DNA of 64,000 nt from Treponema_C sp050320395 (GTDB lineage: Bacteria > Spirochaetota > Spirochaetia > Treponematales > Treponemataceae). The stretch's first letter is position 1, and each line of letters begins with the position of its first letter. This document shows, piece by piece, positions 9,596 to 17,530 of the stretch. The position numbers and the translations under genes are program-made. The stretch lies in assembly GCF_050320395.1 (NCBI RefSeq), contig NZ_CP144459.1, positions 248,001-312,000 of the forward strand, in the 5' to 3' direction. Below the pieces are notes generated by a model. It did not search any database, had not been told where the DNA came from, and saw only the letters and a list, made by a program, of their open reading frames with translations.

Positions 9596-10591
9596 ATGAG
9601 TACAACCTTGACAAAAAAAATATCATTTTTATTCAGCTGGGAAATGATTCTCGTATATGTTTTTTTGCTTTTGAACATATTAATGATGGTCTATATTCCG
9701 CATATCTATTTTGCATCCGGTTCTTTTTCGATGATTGTACAATCGGCAATGATTCCGGCGATGATGGTGTTCGGTATGATATTTATTTTATTGTTGGGAA
9801 ATATAGACGTTTCCGTTGCCTCCATTATGCTGATGAGCGCAATGGTTATGGGGTATGTCTACGGAGCTACTGCCAACTCGGTGCTTGCCGTTACCGCCGC
9901 TCTTATTACCGGTATGCTTTGCGGTCTTTTTAACGGATTGCTGATTTCCAGACTTGACCTTCCGGCCGTTATCGTTACCATTGCATCTTCAATGCTGTTT
10001 CGCGGTATCGTAAAGGTGATTATGGGCACAACGTCATTAAACACTTATCCGAAATGGCTTAAAATTTTATCTTGGGATTCCGTAGCGGGCATTCCCGTTT
10101 CTTTGCTGGCATTTATAGGCGTAGGCATTATTTTCGGCCTGCTTTTACATGCGTCCCGCTTCGGACGAATATTGTATGCCGAAGGCAATAACCCTGTTGC
10201 CGCCGAATATTCCGGAATACGAACAAAACTTATCAAAACCCTTGTCTTTGTTATTATGGGATTTATGGCCGGTTTGTGTTCGCTCTTTTATATCGGCTTA
10301 TATACGGGAATGGACTCAAGTGCCGGTATCGGTATGGAATTGGATGTTATTGCCATTTGTGCACTCGGAGGCGTTTCCACCGGAGGCGGAAAAGGCAATA
10401 TTTTCGGCCCGGTTGTTGCAACTTTGATATACGGCTTTTTATTTTATATGCTCGGATTGTTCGGCGTGGAAGCGAATACACGAAAAATTATTACCGGCTT
10501 GATTTTGATTATTACGGTCAGCTTACCTCTTATCCGTGACCGTTTGTCACGGAAAATCAAACCCGTTTATACTGCCGGTAAGCGTGTGTAG
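9596..10591 (+). CDS. Sugar ABC importer permease 2 (RhaQ/RbsC-like), 331 aa
   Basis: Paralogue of the preceding permease with the same landmarks: LLGNIDVSVASIMLMSAM, GRILYAEGNNPVAAEYSGI and ICALGGVSTGGGKGN. The ATG at 9596 follows GAAGGA by about 7 bases; a longer reading from 9557 would overlap the upstream gene and has no ribosome site. A pair of different permeases is typical of the RhaSTPQ arrangement, whereas ribose systems usually have one, which supports rhamnose as substrate. Confidence 0.92.
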   Translation: MSTTLTKKISFLFSWEMILVYVFLLLNILMMVYIPHIYFASGSFSMIVQSAMIPAMMVFGMIFILLLGNIDVSVASIMLMSAMVMGYVYGATANSVLAVTAALITGMLCGLFNGLLISRLDLPAVIVTIASSMLFRGIVKVIMGTTSLNTYPKWLKILSWDSVAGIPVSLLAFIGVGIIFGLLLHASRFGRILYAEGNNPVAAEYSGIRTKLIKTLVFVIMGFMAGLCSLFYIGLYTGMDSSAGIGMELDVIAICALGGVSTGGGKGNIFGPVVATLIYGFLFYMLGLFGVEANTRKIITGLILIITVSLPLIRDRLSRKIKPVYTAGKRV

Positions 10592-10657
10592 TTATATTTA
10601 GCACAAAGCATTTTATGCTTTTGTAATATTTATCATAGTTTGAAGGAGGATTTCACT

Positions 10658-11794
10658 ATGAAAAAAGGACTTGCTCTTTTGTTGTGCGTTATGATGTGTC
10701 TGAGCACAGCAGTATTCGCCGGCGGTGTAAAAGACGGTGCCGGTTCGGTAAAAGATGCTCATGTCTTTATGTTTAAGAGTACGGGTAACACATTCGGAAC
10801 TCTTATGTATCAGGGATTCGAAACGCATATGAAGAATGTAGGAGAAAAATGCGTCGAAAAATCTCCGGCCGATACTACTGTTGCCGCTCAGGTTCAGATG
10901 ATTAAGGAATTGATTAATCAGGGTATTAAATCTTTGACTATTTCGGTAAACGGCGATGAGGGATTTGATGAAGTTATTGCTCTTGCAAAACAAAAAGGAA
11001 TAAAGGTGATTTCCGTCGATTCGGCATTAAAGGCTGCTCAAAGAGAAGGTCATGTTATCCCCGCCAGCCAGCAGGAAGTAGGACAAACACTTATTCAGGC
11101 TGCCGTTTGTATTAAGCTCGGCGTACCCTATCCTAAAGACGGTAATATGAAAAAAGCCGCTGCCCAGGCTTTGGCAAACTACAACGGAAAACCCATTAAT
11201 CTCGGAATCCTGTCGGCAGGTGTTACGACAACCGTTCAAAACAACTGGATTGCCGCAATGGAAGTTGAATTAAAAGATCCTATTTACAAAGGAAAGGTAA
11301 ATCCCGTTTTGGACAAAAAATACGGAGATGACGATCTTCCCAAATCAACAACCCAGGCAAATGCCTTTGTTGCCGAAAACAAAGTTGACGTTATCATTTC
11401 CCCCACTACAGTCGGTATGATGGCCGCCGGTGAAGTATTAAAAGCCAGCAAATCTCCCATCAAACTGACCGGTTTGGGATTACCCTCCGAAATGAAGGCC
11501 TATATGCCCGCTTCCGCGAGCGATGACGAATTTGCCAGTGTATGTCCTTACATGTTCCTGTGGGACGTTATCGATCTTGGATATACGGCTGCGGTTGTTG
11601 TTGACTCGTTGTGCAAGGGTACATATAAGGCTTCGGTCGGCAGCGAATTAAAGGTTCCTGCATACGGAGAATACTCGGATCGAGTAATGAAAACCATTTC
11701 CGATCCCGACGCCCCCGGCGGAACGTTGATTTCCGTTGGCGCTCCGTATTCTTTCCAAAAAGCGAATATGTCCGTATGGATAAAGCGTCTGTAA
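10658..11794 (+). CDS. Periplasmic sugar-binding protein (RhaS-like), 378 aa
   Basis: Type I periplasmic-binding fold of the ribose/rhamnose family that presents sugar to the ABC importer. A classical signal peptide (residues 1 to about 22, MKKGLALLLCVMMCLSTAVFA) has an AFA|GG cleavage site and no lipobox Cys. Family segments include AAQVQMIKELINQGIKSLTISV and KQKGIKVISVDS. The ATG at 10658 has a strong GGAGG 7 bases upstream. It is the last gene before a good terminator hairpin, as usual for the highly expressed binding protein. Confidence 0.92.
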   Translation: MKKGLALLLCVMMCLSTAVFAGGVKDGAGSVKDAHVFMFKSTGNTFGTLMYQGFETHMKNVGEKCVEKSPADTTVAAQVQMIKELINQGIKSLTISVNGDEGFDEVIALAKQKGIKVISVDSALKAAQREGHVIPASQQEVGQTLIQAAVCIKLGVPYPKDGNMKKAAAQALANYNGKPINLGILSAGVTTTVQNNWIAAMEVELKDPIYKGKVNPVLDKKYGDDDLPKSTTQANAFVAENKVDVIISPTTVGMMAAGEVLKASKSPIKLTGLGLPSEMKAYMPASASDDEFASVCPYMFLWDVIDLGYTAAVVVDSLCKGTYKASVGSELKVPAYGEYSDRVMKTISDPDAPGGTLISVGAPYSFQKANMSVWIKRL

Positions 11795-11826
11795 AATTAC
11801 CGTATATTTCTTTGTGAACCGATATG

Positions 11827-11853
11827 GGCTGTCCGAATTATGTTCGGGCAGCC
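11827..11853 (+). terminator. Rho-independent terminator after the rhamnose importer
   Basis: GGCTGTCCGAA and TTCGGGCAGCC form an 11-bp stem (one G-T pair) with a 5-base loop, followed by TTTGTCTTT. It also resembles the dispersed palindromes elsewhere in the window. Confidence 0.8.
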
Positions 11854-11911
11854 TTTGTCTTTAAGCGGTACGGACGGGGCATTGTAAACTTATTTGTAAT
11901 GAGGTGAATAT

Positions 11912-12223
11912 ATGGAAAAAGCTTTTAAGATGAAACTAAAACCCGGATACGAGGCGGAATATAAAAAGCGCCATGATGCGATTTGGCCGGAATTAAAACA
12001 GGCTATCGGTTCTTCCGGGGTCTATGATTATTCCATTTACTTTGACAGTGAAACTTTAACACTTTTTGCGGTACAAAAAATAAAGGACGGCTCAAATCCG
12101 GATGAGCAAAAGGATATGCCGATTGTCCGTAAGTGGTGGGATATGATGGCCGATATTATGGAGGTTAATCCCGACAATTCTCCCGTGTGTACCGATTTAC
12201 CCTGTATGTTTCATATGGATTAA
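11912..12223 (+). CDS. rhaM: L-rhamnose mutarotase, 103 aa
   Basis: Interconverts alpha- and beta-L-rhamnose, supplying the anomer used by the isomerase. The small protein shows the family pattern: MKLKPGYEAEYKKRHDAIWPEL at the N-terminus (active-site Tyr and His region), YDYSIYFD in the middle and MPIVRKWWDMMADIM near the end. The length matches RhaM (about 104). It lies behind the terminator with its own GAGGTG ribosome site, so it may be read-through or separately expressed. It is the only rhamnose gene after the transporter. Confidence 0.93.
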   Translation: MEKAFKMKLKPGYEAEYKKRHDAIWPELKQAIGSSGVYDYSIYFDSETLTLFAVQKIKDGSNPDEQKDMPIVRKWWDMMADIMEVNPDNSPVCTDLPCMFHMD

Positions 12224-12232
12224 TGGGAATTC

Positions 12233-13015
12233 TTATTTTTCCGCCCTATCTTCTGCAATTAAAAAGCGCAGGGCTTGAACGGCAACCCGGATTGCCGAGT
12301 CCGTATCGTGAACGATGGGGTTATCCATACCCGCCTTATTGCGTTCCTGATTGCCCACTACCGAAAAGGTCGAGCCGCAGCGCACTTTAAGATAATCGGC
12401 TACGATAAACAGGGCGGCCGACTCCATTTCCGAAGCTTTGCAGCCCATACGAAGCCACGCCTCCCACTTGTTTTCCAGCTCGTAGCTTACCGGCTTTGTT
12501 TCAGGCTCGTGCTGACCGTAAAAGGCGTCTTTGCACTGTACAATTCCCGCGTGATAGGTAAATTGCAGGGTTTTGGCGGCTTTTACCAAAGCGTTTGTAA
12601 CGTCCAAGTGGGCGACGGCCGGAAATTCAATCGGAGCGTATTCTTTACTTGTGCCTTCGGCACGGATTGCCCCCGTTGCAATGACAATATCGCCGCCCTT
12701 TACGTTTAAATCCATACCGCCGCACGTTCCGATACGCACAAAGGTGTCCGCTCCGCAACGAACAAGTTCTTCCATCGCGATGGATGCCGAAGGGCCGCCG
12801 ATACCGGTTGAAGTAACGCTCACTTTTTCGCCGTCCAAAGTGCCGGTGTAGGTAATGTATTCGCGGTTGTCGGCGATTAAACGCGCATTGTCAAAATACG
12901 CGGCTATTTTTTCGCAGCGCTTGGGGTCTCCCGGCATAATAACATAGCGCCCCACATCGCCCGGCCTTGTGTGTACGTGATATTGCAGGTCGGCTTCTCC
13001 CGAATAATTTTGCAT
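12233..13015 (-). CDS. udp: Uridine phosphorylase, 260 aa
   Basis: Cytosolic phosphorolysis of uridine to uracil and ribose 1-phosphate (nucleoside phosphorylase family I). Landmarks are RYVIMPGDPKRCEKIA (phosphate-binding Gly-Asp-Pro), the phosphate loop RIGTCGGM, and the nucleoside/ribose region ASEMESAALFIVA with the conserved MES. The start has a CAGGAG ribosome site. The gene converges on rhaM with only 9 bp between stops. A broader nucleoside specificity is possible, but the sequence looks more Udp-like than DeoD-like. Confidence 0.9.
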   Translation of the reverse strand: MQNYSGEADLQYHVHTRPGDVGRYVIMPGDPKRCEKIAAYFDNARLIADNREYITYTGTLDGEKVSVTSTGIGGPSASIAMEELVRCGADTFVRIGTCGGMDLNVKGGDIVIATGAIRAEGTSKEYAPIEFPAVAHLDVTNALVKAAKTLQFTYHAGIVQCKDAFYGQHEPETKPVSYELENKWEAWLRMGCKASEMESAALFIVADYLKVRCGSTFSVVGNQERNKAGMDNPIVHDTDSAIRVAVQALRFLIAEDRAEK

Positions 13016-13193
13016 GGCAATCTCCTGTAAAAAGTTAAGAAAAAAGTTTCAGCTTTTACCTTCTTTGCTTATGACAATCATTATAAACCTGTTTGAAGGA
13101 TTTGTCAGCAGTGCCGTAATTTATATTTAACCCCGGAAAACCGATATACCGGTTACATATTATACTGAATTTCTCTAAAAACTCTTTACAGGC

Positions 13194-13221
13194 TTGTTTT
13201 AAAAAAAAATTAGTGTATACT
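13194..13221 (+). promoter_or_regulatory. Promoter for the lipase-FGE lipoprotein
   Basis: TTGTTT (13194-13199), 16-bp spacer rich in A, TATACT (13216-13221). The rest of the 13016-13333 spacer shows nothing else I can name apart from AGGAGG at 13321-13326. Confidence 0.5.
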
Positions 13222-13333
13222 GTCAATATAACGAGATAAAGTGTCGGCGTTAATGTCTGCCGGCTATGTACAGGCATATAAATTTTTCGAAAGATGCCGC
13301 TGCCTGCGAAATTTTTTGTTAGGAGGATCAAAT

Positions 13334-15097
13334 ATGAAAAAGTCCGTTTTATGTCGAAAGGTACCTTTCTTTTTTTTAGGGGGGGGGGTAATTGTTGCCG
13401 TCATTTTCGGCATATTATTGCTTGTCGGCTGTCCGAATGCGGCAGGCGGTAAAACACCCGAATCTTCGGCTAAGCCGGTTTATACTATTGTTTCCGATGC
13501 GCCCGATGTGTACAATACTTTTTATGAAAAAGGTTATAACGGAGGAGCAAAGGGGCCTATATTAATTACCAAAGGTATTTTAAAAACAAGTACGGAAACA
13601 CAGGATGTGTATCTTGTGTGGCTTTCCGGTACCGAAAGTGTGGATGGCCAGGATACGAATGTAACTGGTACCGACAAAAATGCTGCCGGCGACAGAAGTA
13701 CCAACTACCTTAGATCCGTACTACGGGCAGTCGGAACCGATGTACCGAAAGGTTCTCATTTGATATTCGCAGGGCACAGCCTTGGAGGAATGATTGCTCA
13801 ACAGGCAGCCGGATATGCCTTTATAAAAAGAAATTATACGGTACGTACAGTCCTTACGTTCGGTTCTCCTCCGGTCGGCTCCGTAAGATGTGAAGGAAAA
13901 GCAGTTCGCTTTGCAGACACGTCCGATATAGTTCCGACATTTAGTTATGAGCATCAAAACGGTCTTATACATCCGGACGATAAAGTAATAACAAAAGACG
14001 GAGGATATAACGGCGACAAAACGGATTCTCACAGTAATTCATATAAAAGGCATGATCTTTGGGGTATGTACGATGCACTCGGTGCGGAAAACGGAGATGC
14101 AAGGGTAAGCCTTGATATAGATAATATAAAATATTACAAAGCTCCCACTGTATTTCCTGAAAATGCGGTTTCCGCTCCTTATGATGCAAGCATCGGCGGA
14201 AAAGAGAATTTTGTTTTTATAGAAGCAAAAGACAAAACCTTCCAAATGGGAAATTCTTCCGCTTCCGGTTATTATGCTGAAAAGCCTGTTCATGCGGTAA
14301 CGCTGAAACGGAATTTTTATATGTGCACGCACGAAATAACTCAGGGTGAATATGAAGATTTGATAGGGAAAAACAATAGTGCATATAAAACTCCCGATAC
14401 CGTAGCCGATAAGAGGGTGCTGCCTGTAGAATACTGTTCGTGGTACGATGCAATTGTGTATTGCAACAAGCGTTCTCTAAAAGAAGGGCTGGATCCCTGC
14501 TACACCGTTAACGGCAAAACCGAGCCTGCACAATGGAACTATACGCCGAATGAGGGTCATACTCTTAACGGGGAAATTAAGTGCGATTTTAATGCAAGCG
14601 GTTATCGCCTGCCTACCGAAGCCGAATGGGAATTCGCTGCACGTGCGGGAAATACGGTTACCGATAAACTGATTATTGCAGGCGGTGCGGAAATAGAAAC
14701 GGCTAAATATAAAACGCACAGCAGCCCTGCCGATAAAGCTCTTTTTACGGAATTCTGTAAAGAACTGTGTAAATACGCATGGACATTTGATAATCTTACC
14801 AACGCAACCCACGAAGTCAAGATGCTGGAGCCGAATGCATGGGGCTTGTACGATATGTCCGGTAATGTTGCCGAATGGTGCTGGGATAAATATGACTCTT
14901 ATTCAAGTACAGCGCAAATCGATCCCGGCACGGGAACTTCGGTAACATCGGCAGGGAACAGAGTTGTAAGAGGCGGTACTTATTATTTAAATTCCAACGA
15001 CTGTTCCGTAACGGCAAGGTCTTATGCCGGTGCCGATTATCGCTACTATGCAGGCGGTTGGTCTTACGGTTTCCGCGTTGTACGCACGGCAAAGTAA
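13334..15097 (+). CDS. Lipoprotein with lipase (class 3) and FGE-type domains
   Basis: A 587-residue surface-type lipoprotein. The signal peptide ends in lipobox LVGC (Cys33). Residues about 45-250 are a class 3 lipase-like alpha/beta hydrolase with nucleophile elbow GHSLGG (Ser149), Asp198 in DTSDIVP and a His near 240. Residues about 285-587 are a formylglycine-generating-enzyme (FGE/SUMF1) fold with GYRLPTEAEWEFAARAG, WGLYDMSGNVAEWCWD and RVVRGG...GFRVVRTA. The last 45 residues look like the hypervariable C-type-lectin region of Treponema variable proteins. AGGAGG lies 7 bases before the ATG. The T8 and G10 runs in the signal-peptide codons make the frame switchable; as written it is ON. 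Role inferred: surface binding or lipid-degrading antigen. Confidence 0.85.
   Translation: MKKSVLCRKVPFFFLGGGVIVAVIFGILLLVGCPNAAGGKTPESSAKPVYTIVSDAPDVYNTFYEKGYNGGAKGPILITKGILKTSTETQDVYLVWLSGTESVDGQDTNVTGTDKNAAGDRSTNYLRSVLRAVGTDVPKGSHLIFAGHSLGGMIAQQAAGYAFIKRNYTVRTVLTFGSPPVGSVRCEGKAVRFADTSDIVPTFSYEHQNGLIHPDDKVITKDGGYNGDKTDSHSNSYKRHDLWGMYDALGAENGDARVSLDIDNIKYYKAPTVFPENAVSAPYDASIGGKENFVFIEAKDKTFQMGNSSASGYYAEKPVHAVTLKRNFYMCTHEITQGEYEDLIGKNNSAYKTPDTVADKRVLPVEYCSWYDAIVYCNKRSLKEGLDPCYTVNGKTEPAQWNYTPNEGHTLNGEIKCDFNASGYRLPTEAEWEFAARAGNTVTDKLIIAGGAEIETAKYKTHSSPADKALFTEFCKELCKYAWTFDNLTNATHEVKMLEPNAWGLYDMSGNVAEWCWDKYDSYSSTAQIDPGTGTSVTSAGNRVVRGGTYYLNSNDCSVTARSYAGADYRYYAGGWSYGFRVVRTAK
13370..13388 (+). repeat. 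T8-A-G10 homopolymer tract inside the coding sequence
   Basis: Eight T (13370-13377), one A, ten G (13379-13388), encoding FFLGGG in the signal peptide. A change of one base shifts the frame of the whole lipoprotein. Confidence 0.85.
14960..15094 (+). other. Putative diversity-generating variable region (VR-like 3' end)
   Basis: The last 45 codons of the lipase-FGE gene run from RVVRGG to GFRVVRTAK. They are full of Tyr, Asn, Asp, Ser, Ala and Gly codons ending in T or C, which is what adenine-directed mutagenesis of AAC/AAT codons yields. No reverse transcriptase or template repeat is visible in this window. Confidence 0.45.
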
Positions 15098-15137
15098 ACG
15101 CTGAAATAACGCATTGTAAAAAATCCGCTTTTAGTTC

Positions 15138-15176
15138 GTCCCCGCTTTTGCCCCCTTTTACGGCAAAAGCGGGGAC
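15138..15176. repeat. 15-bp perfect hairpin after the lipase-FGE gene
   Basis: GTCCCCGCTTTTGCC (15138-15152) and its exact complement (15162-15176) flank a 9-base loop, starting 40 bp after the stop codon. No T-tract follows on either strand, so intrinsic termination is doubtful, though it may stabilise or end the transcript. Confidence 0.7.
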
Positions 15177-15351
15177 GGTTGCAGCTGTTGTGAACGTGTT
15201 CTTTTACCTTGTTTTGTTCAAATAACGGGCCGCTTGATTACAACAAAGACCGTTATCAATTATGTGCGAAAAAACGTGAATAATGTTGAAATATCAATAA
15301 AAGAAATACCGAAACCGCTAGTTCCGTATGCTGTTACTTTTTTGATTGAGT

Positions 15352-15600
15352 TTATTTCTTCACTGGAGTTTGAATAAAAGATTTCTTTAAGATTCGTTTG
15401 TGCACTCCTTTTCCGCCATGCTTATACAAATGCATAGGCAGGTTGTAAGCTTCCCTGGCTTCAACAAATCGAGTTACTGATTCGTCTTCAAGCTGCGGAT
15501 CGGTTTTGCTGCATTATATCCTGAAAAGACTTTATCCTCAATCAGACTTTTGTTATAAATTCCACAGGTCTCTTCCCTGTGTCCGTAATTACAGGTTATG
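15352..15600 (-). pseudogene. Frameshifted gene remnant, family unknown
   Basis: On the minus strand one frame reads ...YNKSLIEDKVFSGYNAAK (about 15557-15503). A second frame continues with TDPQLEDESVTRFVEAREA and ends KKSFIQTPVKK-stop at 15352. Together they look like one protein tail broken by a single frameshift near 15505, without a start codon. I do not recognise the family. The plus strand of 15183-15378 also has an open stretch ending in FISSLEFE-stop, also without a start. The region between the hairpin at 15138 and the antitoxin gene therefore looks like decayed accessory DNA. Confidence 0.4.
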
Positions 15601-15832
15601 CCGGAATCAGCTGCCGATATTCGATAATCGCGACTTCCTGTCCTGAGGAAAAACAGGTTTCCGCCCGGGTATATATCTCTTTTGCCGTTTCTTCATCAAG
15701 ATAGTATTCACTGCAATCATCGCAAATTTGTGCAGGAACATTACGGAAAATCAGAGTTGAATTTTTGCGGGTAAGTACAACTTGAGTGTATCCTTTTTTA
15801 GTTTTTCCGAATTTGCAAATTTGACATTTCAT
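15596..15832 (-). CDS. YgiT-type zinc-finger antitoxin, 78 aa
   Basis: A small protein with the CxxC...CxxC zinc site typical of YgiT/MqsA N-terminal domains: CQIC (residues 3-6) and CDDC (37-40). LRKNSTLIFRNVPAQIC and the C-terminal YLDEETAKEIY segment also match this antitoxin-type family. It lacks the C-terminal DNA-binding domain of full MqsA, as do most short YgiT-type antitoxins. It starts 3 bp after the toxin gene ends, so the two are one transcript. It is predicted to neutralise the DUF4258 partner. Confidence 0.8.
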   Translation of the reverse strand: MKCQICKFGKTKKGYTQVVLTRKNSTLIFRNVPAQICDDCSEYYLDEETAKEIYTRAETCFSSGQEVAIIEYRQLIPA

Positions 15833-15835
15833 CCC

Positions 15836-16108
15836 TTACCTCCTGCGAGTAAAATCTTCAGACCATAAATTTGTATCCGGTTCATAAACCGTGATTACAT
15901 ACTCAGTATCTGTAACCATGTCGTATGCAGATACAACATGGATAGGTCTTTTACCAATAAAACCGAGAATCAGTTTACTGGGATACGGCTTGTCATCAGG
16001 GTATTCCTGTATAACTGAACCATTCGCTATAACTGCCCGTATATTCTCAGGCGAAAATCCCCGTTCAGTCATACGCTTAAAAGCATGCCCTGAAAATAGA
16101 TATTTCAA
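15836..16108 (-). CDS. DUF4258 toxin-like protein, 90 aa
   Basis: DUF4258 proteins have a small RelE/MqsR-like fold and commonly pair with YgiT-type zinc-finger antitoxins as predicted mRNA-directed toxins. The sequence begins with the family signature FSGHAFKRMTERGFSPENIRAVI and continues with a DKPYPSKLILGFIGKRPIHVVSAYD beta-rich core and a VITVYEPD strand. Toxin-first gene order is the rule for this type. A TATACT box lies on the minus strand at 16143-16148. Activity is inferred from family and context only. Confidence 0.8.
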   Translation of the reverse strand: MKYLFSGHAFKRMTERGFSPENIRAVIANGSVIQEYPDDKPYPSKLILGFIGKRPIHVVSAYDMVTDTEYVITVYEPDTNLWSEDFTRRR

Positions 16109-16172
16109 CGCAGAACACCATCCTAATTTCAGTTTCCTGGAAAGTATACCATGCTTTTGTGAATTTTTCTAC

Positions 16173-16201
16173 TTGCTTGCGCTTCCTCTTTTCTATATAC
16201 T
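16173..16201 (+). promoter_or_regulatory. Promoter of the his fusion gene, leaderless arrangement
   Basis: TTGCTT (16173-16178), 17-bp spacer, TATACT (16196-16201). A start about 7 bases beyond the -10 falls on the ATG at 16208, and there is no ribosome site, so the mRNA is probably leaderless. Confidence 0.6.
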
Positions 16202-16207
16202 TTCGGT

Positions 16208-17530
16208 ATGGTTATTTCTTCAATCGATTTAAAGGGCGGCCGCGTTGTGCAGCTTAAAAACGGGGTCGAACCGGTGCTTGAGCGAAGCGATGCGGATAAG
16301 CTTGCAGAAGATTTTGCTTTTTACGGAGAAACGGCGGTTATCGACTTGGACGCCGCTTTGGGCAATGTAGAAACCGAAGGACAGCGTAAGGGGCACAGTC
16401 CCAACGGCGAACTTTTGGCATCTGTTTTGCGAAAAGGTAATGTGCGTACCGGAGGCGGTATCCGCACGGTAAAGCGGGCAAAAGAATTGATTTCTTTGGG
16501 TGCCGAAAAGGTTATTATCGGGTCGGCCGCTTTTGCCGACAGTTCCGCTTCAAGTGCGGACGGGATTTTGAACACCGCCTTTCTCGATGAATTGGTAAAG
16601 GCGATCGGGAAACAGCGCATAATCATAGCGGTCGATGCCCGCGATAATGTCATCACCGTAAACGGGTGGACAAAATCGACGGGGGTTTCTCTGATTGACG
16701 GAGCGCGTGCGGCCGAAAAATATGCAAACGAGCTTTTATTTACCTGCGTTCAAAACGAGGGCTGTATGAGCGGCGCCGATATGGAAACGGTGCGAACTTT
16801 ACGCGGTGCCGTCGATTGCAGGCTGACCGCCGCAGGGGGCGTGCGTTCGGTCGAAGAAATAGCCGCCTTTGAGCACATGAATGTGGACGTACAGCTGGGC
16901 ATGGCCTTATACACGGGAGCGGTTCACTTAAAGGATGCCTTTATCTCCTGTTTGAATTGGGAAAAAGCCGAAAAATACGGCGCGGGCCTTATTCCCGTAA
17001 TCGCGCAAAGTCCTTCAGGAGAAGTGCTGATGACCGGCTTTGCAAACCGCGAAGCCTTTGAAAAAACTTTTACGACAAAAAAACTGACCTTTTGGAGCCG
17101 GGAACGCGGCGTTTTGTGGACAAAGGGCGAAACATCGGGCAACACCCTTTCCGTCATCAAAATGCGGGCGGACTGCGACCGCGACACGGTGCTTGCCGTA
17201 GTCGAGCCCGCAGGCCCCGTCTGCCATACGGGAGGATGGAATTGTTTTTCGTCGGAAGCTATTGCAAAGTCCGATTTTGAACGGCTTGAGCGCATTGTTG
17301 CCGAGCGTTTTGCAAATCCCCGCCCCGGCTCTTATACCGCAACGCTGAATGATGAGCGCGTGCGCGAAAAAATACGCGAAGAATCCGGAGAGCTTATCGA
17401 AGCCGAAGGAAGGGAAGAAGTGATTTGGGAAGCGGCCGACTTACTCTATTTTGTAAGCGTGCTTCTTCACCGCGAAAAAGTGAGCTGGCAGGACGTGTAT
17501 AACGAACTCGACCGCCGCCACAAAGCATGA
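16208..17530 (+). CDS. HisA-HisI-HisE fusion, 440 aa
   Basis: Three histidine-pathway steps in one chain. Residues 1 to about 245 are HisA-like (ProFAR isomerase TIM barrel), with the first catalytic Asp in SSIDLKGGRVVQL, the second in IIAVDARDN, and the NGWTKSTG phosphate region. Residues about 255-355 are HisI (phosphoribosyl-AMP cyclohydrolase) with WTKGETSGN, the DCDRD metal site and GPVCHTGGWNCF. Residues about 360-440 are HisE (phosphoribosyl-ATP pyrophosphatase) with EESGELIEAEGREEVIWEAADLLYF. All catalytic motifs look intact. The stop overlaps the hisD start (ATGA), so the genes are coupled. HisIE fusions are common, but a HisA domain in front is unusual. Confidence 0.88.
   Translation: MVISSIDLKGGRVVQLKNGVEPVLERSDADKLAEDFAFYGETAVIDLDAALGNVETEGQRKGHSPNGELLASVLRKGNVRTGGGIRTVKRAKELISLGAEKVIIGSAAFADSSASSADGILNTAFLDELVKAIGKQRIIIAVDARDNVITVNGWTKSTGVSLIDGARAAEKYANELLFTCVQNEGCMSGADMETVRTLRGAVDCRLTAAGGVRSVEEIAAFEHMNVDVQLGMALYTGAVHLKDAFISCLNWEKAEKYGAGLIPVIAQSPSGEVLMTGFANREAFEKTFTTKKLTFWSRERGVLWTKGETSGNTLSVIKMRADCDRDTVLAVVEPAGPVCHTGGWNCFSSEAIAKSDFERLERIVAERFANPRPGSYTATLNDERVREKIREESGELIEAEGREEVIWEAADLLYFVSVLLHREKVSWQDVYNELDRRHKA

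Noticed and set aside
15098..15600. DGR reverse transcriptase or template repeat next to the VR-like gene
   Set aside because: No YxDD-containing frame and no second copy of the VR sequence could be found here or elsewhere in the window.
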